Source: Clostridia bacterium
Lineage (GTDB): Bacteria > Bacillota_A > Clostridia > Christensenellales > Borkfalkiaceae
Length of the DNA stretch: 6,201 bases
Direction: 5' to 3'
Assembly (NCBI GenBank): GCA_017507595.1
Contig: JAFWAM010000142.1
Location: 1-6,201 of the forward strand
In this document: positions 1 through 4,736 of the stretch, piece by piece
How positions within the stretch are numbered: the first letter of the stretch is position 1
Layout: every line of letters starts with the position of its first letter
Made by a program: the position numbers and the translations under genes
The notes under the pieces: generated by a model
Told to the model about the DNA's origin: nothing
Databases searched by the model: none
What the model saw: the letters and a program-made list of their open reading frames with translations, nothing else

Positions 1-18
1 CCCAAAAAGGCTTTAAAT

Positions 19-40
19 CAATTTATTTACTAATAAATTG
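19..40. promoter_or_regulatory. Palindromic candidate operator over the divergent -10
   Basis: CAATTTATT (19-27) and its perfect complement AATAAATTG (32-40) flank the 4-base loop TACT. The palindrome covers the -10 and the expected start of the leftward promoter, a typical place for a repressor to bind. A third copy of the same half-site, CAATTTATT, lies at 73-81, just upstream of the leftward -35. An additional 8-bp arm pair, AGGCTTTA (8-15) and TAAAGCCT (52-59), encloses the palindrome. The regulator is unknown. An RNA hairpin role in the leftward transcript is an alternative. Confidence 0.45.
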
Positions 41-65
41 TATCACATAACTAAAGCCTCGTCAA
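37..65 (-). promoter_or_regulatory. Divergent promoter reading left out of the window
   Basis: Read on the minus strand, TTGACG (65-60) is followed after exactly 17 bases by TACAAT (42-37), each one mismatch from the housekeeping consensus. A TG precedes the -10 by one base, as in extended -10 promoters. Transcription would start near position 30 and run leftward into a gene outside the window. This makes the first 181 bases a divergent intergenic region. The call rests on the motif match alone, as the gene served is not visible. Confidence 0.6.
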
Positions 66-104
66 ACATTTGCAATTTATTGGTGACGAATTTGTCTTTT
101 CCGC

Positions 105-133
105 TTGAAAAGTTTAATGATATATGGTAAAAT
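105..133 (+). promoter_or_regulatory. Promoter of the MFS transporter gene
   Basis: TTGAAA (105-110) and TAAAAT (128-133) are separated by 17 bases. Each is one mismatch from the housekeeping consensus, and a TG at 125-126 gives an extended -10. The expected start is near 140, leaving a leader of about 40 bases that carries the site AAGGAG at 170-175, six bases before the ATG. Confidence 0.75.
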
Positions 134-148
134 AAACGAGTCGTTTAT
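132..148. promoter_or_regulatory. Perfect 17-bp palindrome at the MFS start site (operator)
   Basis: ATAAACGA (132-139) and TCGTTTAT (141-148) are perfect inverted repeats around a single G. The palindrome starts at the last base of the -10 and is centred on the expected transcription start, so a bound dimer would block RNA polymerase. The AAACG/CGTTT half-sites resemble LacI/GalR-family operators. That family assignment is inference, and no regulator gene is in the window. Confidence 0.6.
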
Positions 149-181
149 ACGTTAACACAAGTCCATTTCAAGGAGCATTTT

Positions 182-1546
182 ATGAAGAGCACAAAGGTCA
201 ACAAGTCAACGCCCCTTGGCGGAAGAGTCTGGTCAATGATATTTTTATTCGGGCTTATCGGTCAGCTTGCGTGGGTCGTTGAAAACGTTTATTTTTCAAC
301 CTTTATCCAAAAGCAGATAACGACTGACGTCCGCGCGACCTCTGCAACGGTTGCGGCTTCAGCAATAGTTGCCGCCATTGCAACCATCCTTGGCGGCGCC
401 ATGAGTGACCGCGTCGGCAAGCGTCGTCCCTTTATTTGCTACGGCTACGTGATCTGGGGTGCCATAACGGCCGCCTTTGCCATCTTTGGCAACAACGCCT
501 TCTCTCCGGAGTTTGACAAGATCTGGCTTATCGTAAGCATCTTCGTTATAATGGACTGCTTTATGACCTTCTTTGGGTCAGTTGCCAACGACGCGGCGTT
601 TTCAGCATGGATTTCCGACATCACCAACATCACAAACCGCGGCTTCGTTGACACCGTTTTATCGATTTTCCCCGTGGTTGCCCTTATCGTGGTTCTGGTC
701 GGCTTCAGCGCCATGACCGAGGCCGGCAACTGGACAACCTTTTTCCTTATTATCGGCGGTGTGACCGTTATTGCGGGCATAGTCGGTATATTCGTCTTCA
801 GGGATAGCCCAACCATCGTACGGGACAGCGCCCGTATGTCCTTTAAGGAAACCATGCACGGCTTCCTGCCGTCCACCATTAAGCAGAACAAGATGATTTA
901 CGTGTGCTATCTTGGTATGCTTTTTTCGGGGCTTTCCATGCAGCTTTGGCAGCCCGAAATGATAATGCTTATCCAGTACACCATAGGCCTTGAGGATTTC
1001 GTGCCGCCCCTTGTGGTAGTTATTTTGGCCTCTGCAACCATTGCGGTTATCGTTGGTAAGCTTATGGACAAGTACGGCAAGGACAAATTCTTTTACCCTT
1101 TGGTAATAAGCGGCTTTTTGGGTGGGCTTATAGTGTATTCCATCAAGTTCTTCGGTGCAAGCTTCGGCGCGAGGTTCGCCCTGTTTTGTATCGGCGGCAC
1201 CATGGTTGAGTCGGCTTCACTTCTTGCAGCAGGGCTTTTCACGGCGTCGGCAAGGGATTACATACCTCGCGGCAAAAGCGGACACTTCCAGGGGGTCAAG
1301 ATCATTATTTGCGTAACCATGCCAATGGTCATATCTGCCATCGTCAGCCCACTTATCGTCGACGGCTTTGGCAAGATAACGGAAGTTGATTTCGGCAGCT
1401 ATCACGCAGGTGACGTGGTTTACCCGTTTGAGCTTTTCCTGTTTGCGGCAATTGCGGCCCTTCTTATGATCATCCCGGCAATCTTCGTCAAGAAAAACCA
1501 TAAGATCTTCCGCGAGGAAAAGCTTAAGGAAATAAGCGGACAGTAA
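182..1546 (+). CDS. MFS transporter, possibly sugar/cation symporter type
   Basis: This 454-residue polytopic membrane protein should move a small solute across the cytoplasmic membrane using an ion gradient. The major facilitator motif A is clear in the first half, GGAMSDRVGKRRP (71-83), and is echoed in the second half as GKLMDKYGK (292-300), giving the two six-helix repeats. A WVVENVYFSTF segment in helix 1 and the loop R363-GKSGHFQG before a late helix recall the sugar-transporting GPH/SLC45-like branch rather than drug exporters, but I cannot name the substrate. The length is normal for the superfamily and nothing looks truncated. The start is supported by AAGGAG six bases upstream. The gene is monocistronic: it has its own promoter with a palindromic operator and a strong terminator just after the stop. 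Family assignment is firm; substrate class is weak inference. Confidence 0.85.
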   Translation: MKSTKVNKSTPLGGRVWSMIFLFGLIGQLAWVVENVYFSTFIQKQITTDVRATSATVAASAIVAAIATILGGAMSDRVGKRRPFICYGYVIWGAITAAFAIFGNNAFSPEFDKIWLIVSIFVIMDCFMTFFGSVANDAAFSAWISDITNITNRGFVDTVLSIFPVVALIVVLVGFSAMTEAGNWTTFFLIIGGVTVIAGIVGIFVFRDSPTIVRDSARMSFKETMHGFLPSTIKQNKMIYVCYLGMLFSGLSMQLWQPEMIMLIQYTIGLEDFVPPLVVVILASATIAVIVGKLMDKYGKDKFFYPLVISGFLGGLIVYSIKFFGASFGARFALFCIGGTMVESASLLAAGLFTASARDYIPRGKSGHFQGVKIIICVTMPMVISAIVSPLIVDGFGKITEVDFGSYHAGDVVYPFELFLFAAIAALLMIIPAIFVKKNHKIFREEKLKEISGQ

Positions 1547-1563
1547 TTTAATCAAAATATTTT

Positions 1564-1600
1564 GACGTGGTAACCTTTTATCACGTCTTTTTTTTGTTTT
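1564..1600 (+). terminator. Intrinsic terminator after the MFS gene
   Basis: GACGTGGTAA (1564-1573) pairs with TTATCACGTC (1578-1587) across the loop CCTT, ten pairs including one G-T. Eight Ts follow at 1588-1595, then a G and more Ts. It lies 18 bases after the stop codon and closes the MFS unit. Confidence 0.88.
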
Positions 1601-1605
1601 TCGGG

Positions 1606-1613
1606 CATACATT
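1606..1613 (+). promoter_or_regulatory. Sigma-E-like -10 element upstream of spoIVFA
   Basis: CATACATT matches the B. subtilis sigma-E -10 consensus CATACAnT at every specified base. It sits directly after the MFS terminator and about 30 bases before the spoIVFA start, where a promoter is needed. The -35 region (about 1585-1591) fits the sigma-E consensus poorly, and no housekeeping promoter is apparent in this gap. B. subtilis spoIVFAB is under sigma-E control, so the match fits the genes. One 8-base motif could still be chance. Confidence 0.45.
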
Positions 1614-1642
1614 ATTTCAGACAACAAAAAAAGAGGTGTTTT

Positions 1643-2461
1643 ATGTCAAGTCAAGAATATGCCCAGATGATAGAAATCCCCATTTCCACCTGCACGGTTA
1701 CCGAGGAGGTAAAGCCCGCAAAAAAGCGCCGCAAGGGTTGGTTTTTGCGCCGCGCAAACAGAGATATCTTAAAAGACGTTCAAAAGCCAATCGAAGATAA
1801 AAGTGGGCCTATAAGCCCGTTATCTCAGGAAAATGTTGGCGGATCAAGTCCTTGTGAAGGCGAAAACAGCCCATCTTCCCGGCAAGACGTGGTTGAGGAA
1901 ACCAATTTAAAGCCGGCACTTTCCGCCCTGGAGGGTGACGGCCACGCCGCCGCAAGAAAGAAGCGCAAGCTTGATCTTATTGCCGTCCAGATAACGGCCA
2001 TCATCGTGCTTTCGGTCGGTATTTTGTTTACCTCGGTTTTCTGGAAGGACAGCGGCATCAATCAGGCCTTCAGGGCCATATTTGCTTCAGATTCCCTTCA
2101 AAAGGATATGCGCGTTTATCTTGCTTTTTCGCCGACCCTCCCCACAAAGGGTGAGATAACCGTTGACGGCGGCGTTATGAGCATTGACGGCGTAGGCGCA
2201 ATTTACAGCCCCTGCAACGGACGGGTCGACAGCGTTGAGGCGGTAGGGGATAAATACACCGTAACCGTTTGCCACAGCGATTTATACAAAACGGTGATCT
2301 CAGGCGCAGATTACGTTTACTTTAACGTCGGTGACGAGATTTTCACCTCAAGCCCCGTTTGCTATTCACTTTCGGGGGGCGTTGAGGTCGCAATGTACGA
2401 CGGAAACAACCTTATTTCCGACTATACGATCGACAGCGGTAAGGTGGTATGGGAAGAATAA
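1643..2461 (+). CDS. spoIVFA: SpoIVFA-like membrane protein with degenerate M23 domain
   Basis: This 272-residue protein has a basic, then hydrophilic and low-complexity N-terminal region (1-108), one membrane helix (about 111-133) and an extracytoplasmic domain. Residues 185-265 have the LytM/M23 layout: a SPCNGRVDSV strand, TVTVCHSDLYKTV, then YFNVGDEIFTSSPV. The zinc ligands are missing: no HxGxD motif and no HxH, with only H211 left, so it is predicted to be non-catalytic. In B. subtilis SpoIVFA has this architecture and anchors and controls the protease SpoIVFB in the outer forespore membrane. The next gene encodes the matching protease and overlaps this one by 13 bases, which strongly supports the assignment. 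GAGG at 1633-1636 supports the ATG. Oddity: residues 52-60 of the linker are encoded by a palindromic repeat copy. A generic M23-like regulator of another M50 protease is the main alternative. Confidence 0.75.
   Translation: MSSQEYAQMIEIPISTCTVTEEVKPAKKRRKGWFLRRANRDILKDVQKPIEDKSGPISPLSQENVGGSSPCEGENSPSSRQDVVEETNLKPALSALEGDGHAAARKKRKLDLIAVQITAIIVLSVGILFTSVFWKDSGINQAFRAIFASDSLQKDMRVYLAFSPTLPTKGEITVDGGVMSIDGVGAIYSPCNGRVDSVEAVGDKYTVTVCHSDLYKTVISGADYVYFNVGDEIFTSSPVCYSLSGGVEVAMYDGNNLISDYTIDSGKVVWEE
1796..1824 (+). repeat. Diverged copy of the CCTATA palindromic repeat inside spoIVFA
   Basis: GATAA (1796-1800) pairs with TTATC (1820-1824). Inside, GGGC (1805-1808) pairs with GCCC (1815-1818) around CTATAA. 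This repeats the outer GATAA/TTATC and inner CCTATA-centred layout of the copy at 3301, although the sequence has diverged. It is translated in frame as EDKSGPISPL in the hydrophilic linker of the SpoIVFA-like protein. Membership of the family is inference from layout and the GGGCCTATA core. Confidence 0.4.
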
Positions 2462-3306
2462 AATTTACAGTCCATCCCTTATTTGTTATTTTCGGATTAT
2501 ACTTTGCCGTTAAGGGCAAAGTATTTTCTTTTTTGATTTTTACGATCTCAGCTCTAATACACGAGCTTGGCCACGCTATCACCGCAGACCGTCTTGGCTA
2601 CAGGCTGAAAAGGGTCGTCCTGATGCCCTACGGCGCAGTCATAAAAGGGGACAACGTGGAAATGGATTACCGTGACGAAATAAAGATCGCCCTGTCCGGC
2701 CCTCTTTTAAGCTTAATGATAGCAGGGCTTTTCGTAAGCCTTTGGTGGCTTGTCCCCACCGCCTATCCCTATACCGAGCTGGTCGTGGTCGCAAACCTCA
2801 GCCTTGCGGCGGTAAATTTATTGCCCGCATACCCATTGGATGGGGGCAGGGTGGTTACGGCGGCGGCTTCCATGTGGCTTGGGCGCAAAAAGGCAAGGCG
2901 GATAAGCCGTATCCTTGGCGTAATCCTCGCGGCGGCGGTAATATGCCTGTTTATTTACTCGATTTTCACCGCGATCAATTTGTCCATCCTGTTTTTCGGC
3001 CTGTTTATACTTTTCGGCAACGTCTTCGTTTCACGGGATGCCGAGTACGTAAGGATAGCCTCATTTATAAATTTCGCGCCTTTAAAAAAGCCCCTTTTTA
3101 TCCGTCACGTGGCCGCCGACGAGGACGTCACCGTAAGGGACGTTTTACTGCTTCGTCGCGATGGTGAGCTTTTATCCGTCACAGTGTACACAAAAGAAGG
3201 CACGCCCCTTTCCACGCTGCCACCGGAAAGGCTGACTTACCTTTTGCAAAGGGGCGGTCTTAATGAAAGGATCGTTGACGTTGACAAAGACAAAAACTGC
3301 CGATAA
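2449..3306 (+). CDS. spoIVFB: SpoIVFB-like site-2 intramembrane metalloprotease (M50)
   Basis: This 285-residue multi-pass protein should cut substrates within or near the membrane using zinc. The HExxH motif is intact as HELGH (H38, E39, H42), and the second M50 motif is NLLPAYPLDGGR (123-134), with D131 as the third ligand. The N-terminus (IKFTVHPLF), the total length and the C-terminal cytoplasmic segment from about residue 205, including FIRHVAADEDVTVRDVLLLRR, match SpoIVFB rather than longer PDZ-bearing RseP-type proteases. In B. subtilis SpoIVFB processes pro-sigma-K in the mother cell. The gene starts inside the end of spoIVFA, so the two are probably translationally coupled. AAGG at 2441-2444 is close to the ATG, and an in-frame stop at 2440-2442 rules out a longer start. 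The stop codon lies inside a palindromic repeat. The protease family is firm; the sporulation role rests on the gene pair. Confidence 0.88.
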   Translation: MGRIKFTVHPLFVIFGLYFAVKGKVFSFLIFTISALIHELGHAITADRLGYRLKRVVLMPYGAVIKGDNVEMDYRDEIKIALSGPLLSLMIAGLFVSLWWLVPTAYPYTELVVVANLSLAAVNLLPAYPLDGGRVVTAAASMWLGRKKARRISRILGVILAAAVICLFIYSIFTAINLSILFFGLFILFGNVFVSRDAEYVRIASFINFAPLKKPLFIRHVAADEDVTVRDVLLLRRDGELLSVTVYTKEGTPLSTLPPERLTYLLQRGGLNERIVDVDKDKNCR

Positions 3307-3333
3307 CCGACCTATAGGCGGACTTTTTATCGA
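3301..3333 (+). repeat. Palindromic CCTATAGG repeat overlapping the spoIVFB stop
   Basis: CGATAA (3301-3306) contains the spoIVFB TAA and can pair with TTATCG (3327-3332). Inside, CCG(A)CC and GGCGG flank TATA. From 3302 to 3333 it matches the minus-strand copy at 4683-4652 in 28 of 32 bases. One frame (from 3302) reads DNRPIGGLFIE. The G-rich arm also forms the left stem of the following terminator. Confidence 0.65.
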
Positions 3334-3356
3334 AAAAATCAAAAAACGCCTTTTTT
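3316..3356 (+). terminator. Probable terminator after spoIVFB
   Basis: AGGCG (3316-3320) pairs with CGCCT (3347-3351). Within it, GA(C)TTTTT (3321-3328) pairs with AAAAA(A)TC (3333-3340) around ATCG. Six Ts (3351-3356) follow. The internal loop and A-T-rich inner stem make it weaker than the MFS terminator. It separates the spoIVF operon from the chrA promoter at 3404. Confidence 0.55.
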
Positions 3357-3403
3357 ATGGGGTAACAATTCCCGCAATAAGCCTTTAAACCCTTAAAAAA
3401 CCA

Positions 3404-3432
3404 TTGCTTTTTTTCGGCGTTTAAAGTATAAT
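3404..3432 (+). promoter_or_regulatory. Promoter of the chrA pair
   Basis: A perfect TATAAT (3427-3432) lies 17 bases after TTGCTT (3404-3409), which keeps the TTG of the -35. The -10 ends only eight bases before the chrA1 ATG at 3441, so transcription should start at or within two bases of the start codon. Confidence 0.7.
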
Positions 3433-3440
3433 AAATTATT

Positions 3441-4085
3441 ATGAAAAGGCTTAAAGACTGTTTGGAACTATTCTTAATATTTTTCAAGATAGGCTTGTTT
3501 ACCTTTGGTGGCGGCTACGCCATGATCTCTGTCATCAGTCACGAGATCGTGGAAAAAAAGGGCTTTATCTCCTCTGAGGAGTTTTCCGACCTGGTTGCCA
3601 TTGCCGAATCCACCCCCGGGCCCATTGCCATCAACAGCGCGACTTATATCGGGTACAGAAGGGCAGGGGTTTTGGGCTCGATTTTTGCAAGCATAGGGGT
3701 ATGTCTGCCGTCCCTTATTATTATTTACGTAATTTCACTTTTCCTGTCAAACCTTATGGAGTACCCCATCGTGCAAAAGGCGTTTAAGGGCATTCAGTGC
3801 GGTGTGTCGGTGCTTATCGTTATGGCGGGCATCAAGCTTATCAAAAACGTAAAGAAGAACGTCATATCCTTCGTTTTACTTGGCGCAAGCTTTGCGCTTT
3901 TGATGGTGGTCAACTTCTTTAACCTGAAAATTTCCACCATATACTTTGTTATCGTGGGTGCGGTGCTTGGGATCATCTTTTACTTTGAAAGAAAAAAACC
4001 CGTCGATAATGGGCCTATAGGCGGAGATTTAGAAAATACGAAGCCCTCTTCTGACGCAGAAGAGTCCAAGGAGGGCGACGCCTGA
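3441..4085 (+). CDS. chrA: Chromate transporter family protein, first half (CHR domain)
   Basis: This 214-residue membrane protein is a single CHR domain, half of a full-length ChrA. It shows FKIGLFTFGGGYAMI (15-29) and ESTPGPIAINSATYIGY (56-72), the two conserved family motifs, followed by hydrophobic helices to about residue 182. Short CHR proteins usually come as adjacent pairs that work together, as with B. subtilis ywrA/ywrB, and the partner follows at once with a TGATG overlap. The family exports chromate or transports related anions; many members have no tested substrate. No Shine-Dalgarno precedes the ATG, but the protein start matches the partner's. The hydrophilic, acidic tail (about 183-214) has no counterpart at the C-terminus of the partner and includes DNGPIGG (189-195), encoded by a repeat copy. 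Family is firm; chromate as true substrate is uncertain. Confidence 0.87.
   Translation: MKRLKDCLELFLIFFKIGLFTFGGGYAMISVISHEIVEKKGFISSEEFSDLVAIAESTPGPIAINSATYIGYRRAGVLGSIFASIGVCLPSLIIIYVISLFLSNLMEYPIVQKAFKGIQCGVSVLIVMAGIKLIKNVKKNVISFVLLGASFALLMVVNFFNLKISTIYFVIVGAVLGIIFYFERKKPVDNGPIGGDLENTKPSSDAEESKEGDA
4004..4025 (+). repeat. In-frame copy of the CCTATAGG repeat in the chrA1 tail
   Basis: The 22 bases match 19 of 22 with the copy starting at 3301, including CGATAA at the left and CCTATAGGCGGA at the right. It is translated as part of VDNGPIGG near the end of ChrA1, in the same frame that reads DNRPIGG in the other two good copies. The core GCCTATAGGC is a perfect palindrome. The downstream TTATCG arm of the other copies is absent, so this copy is partial. 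Confidence 0.6.
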
Positions 4086-4648
4086 TGCTTTTCAAATTAT
4101 TTATAACCTTCTTTAAAATAGGGCTGTTTTCCTTTGGCGGCGGCTACGGCATGCTACCCCTTATGCTGGAGGAAACTTTAAAAAACGGCTGGCTTACTGA
4201 GACTGAGTTTGTAAACTTCCTTGCCATTGCCGAATCCACCCCCGGCCCCATTGCCGTCAATATGGCAACCTACGTTGGCAGTACGCAGGGTGGGATACTT
4301 GGCTCGATCCTGGCAACCCTTGGCACTATAACGCCTTCGGTTATAATCATACTGATCATTGCGGGGCTTTTAAAAAACTTTTTAAAATACAAGGGCGTCC
4401 GCTGGGCCTTAAACGGAATGAAGCCCGTCATTTGCGGAATGATCCTCGCCACGGGTGCGACCTTAATGCTTTCAAACGTTCTTCCCAATATCGAAGGTCT
4501 GTCGTTTTCCGGCTTCAGCCTTTCTGCGCTGATAATCACAGTGGTCATTGCGGGGCTTGCCTTTGGCTATAAGCGGTGGAAAAAGAAAAATCTTTCGCCC
4601 ATACTTATCATTGTCATCTCTGCGGTGCTGGGCGTCGTCTTGCTTTAA
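4085..4648 (+). CDS. chrA: Chromate transporter family protein, second half (CHR domain)
   Basis: This 187-residue membrane protein is the second CHR domain of the pair. FKIGLFSFGGGYGML (10-24) and ESTPGPIAVNMATYVG (50-65) match the motifs of the upstream paralogue, followed by further hydrophobic helices to the C-terminus. With ChrA1 it should form a heteromeric anion transporter in the cytoplasmic membrane, the two halves being thought to sit in opposite orientations in this family. AAGGAGGG at 4068-4075 is a strong ribosome site, and the ATG overlaps the chrA1 TGA by one base, so translation is probably coupled. It ends 12 bases before a bidirectional terminator. The DNA encoding the second motif is 38 of 40 identical to chrA1. 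Substrate could be chromate, sulfate-like or another anion. Confidence 0.87.
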   Translation: MLFKLFITFFKIGLFSFGGGYGMLPLMLEETLKNGWLTETEFVNFLAIAESTPGPIAVNMATYVGSTQGGILGSILATLGTITPSVIIILIIAGLLKNFLKYKGVRWALNGMKPVICGMILATGATLMLSNVLPNIEGLSFSGFSLSALIITVVIAGLAFGYKRWKKKNLSPILIIVISAVLGVVLL

Positions 4649-4651
4649 AAA

Positions 4652-4684
4652 TCAATAAAAAAGCCGCCTATAGGTCGATTATCG
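4652..4684 (-). repeat. Inverted copy of the CCTATAGG repeat between chrA2 and MATE
   Basis: On the minus strand it begins CGATAATCGACC at 4684 and continues TATAGGCGGC. From 4683 to 4652 it matches the copy at 3302-3333 in 28 of 32 bases. The outer arm pairs as CGATAA with TTATTG, one G-T pair replacing the G-C pair of the other copy. One frame reads DNRPIGGFFID, but a stop lies just upstream in that frame, so it is not part of a gene here. Its GCCGCC arm forms the left stem of the terminator. Confidence 0.65.
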
Positions 4685-4727
4685 TAGGTTTTTTACGAAA
4701 AATCACCTTGGGCGGCTTTATTTTTTT
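4660..4727. terminator. Bidirectional terminator between chrA2 and the MATE gene
   Basis: AAAGCCGCC (4660-4668) pairs perfectly with GGCGGCTTT (4711-4719). An inner AGGT(C)GATT (4672-4680) pairs with AATCACCT (4701-4708), and CGTA (4683-4686) with TACG (4694-4697). On the plus strand it is followed by seven Ts (4721-4727). On the minus strand the run of As at 4657-4662 becomes Ts. It therefore suits both convergent genes. Confidence 0.8.
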
Positions 4728-4736
4728 GTTATTTGA

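Noticed and set aside
8..59. Long stem AGGCTTTA/TAAAGCCT with Ts at 7-3 on the minus strand, as a terminator
   Set aside because: The loop is long, no minus-strand gene lies to its right within 180 bases, and the same bases form a better leftward promoter. I kept it as promoter and operator.
85..96. Imperfect palindrome GACGAATTTGTC
   Set aside because: Short, with a central mismatch pair, and not placed at a promoter element; likely chance in A-T-rich DNA.
445..891. Minus-strand open frame of 148 codons opposite the MFS gene
   Set aside because: Shadow of the real gene: no domain, no ribosome site, and the opposite frame has clear MFS motifs.
1217..1627. Minus-strand open frame across the MFS end and terminator
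   Set aside because: Runs through a clear terminator and has no recognisable domain.
2273..2275. H211 of the SpoIVFA-like protein as a sign of active M23 peptidase
   Set aside because: The HxGxD and HxH zinc motifs are absent, so zinc catalysis is not supported.
2742..3167. Plus-strand open frame of 141 codons inside spoIVFB
   Set aside because: Arg/Gly/Pro-rich translation typical of an out-of-frame read; the overlapping frame holds HELGH and the Asp motif.
3441..4648. chrA1/chrA2 as one ChrA gene broken by a frameshift
   Set aside because: Each half has its own complete motifs and the second has a strong ribosome site with a TGATG overlap; paired short CHR genes are a normal form of the family.
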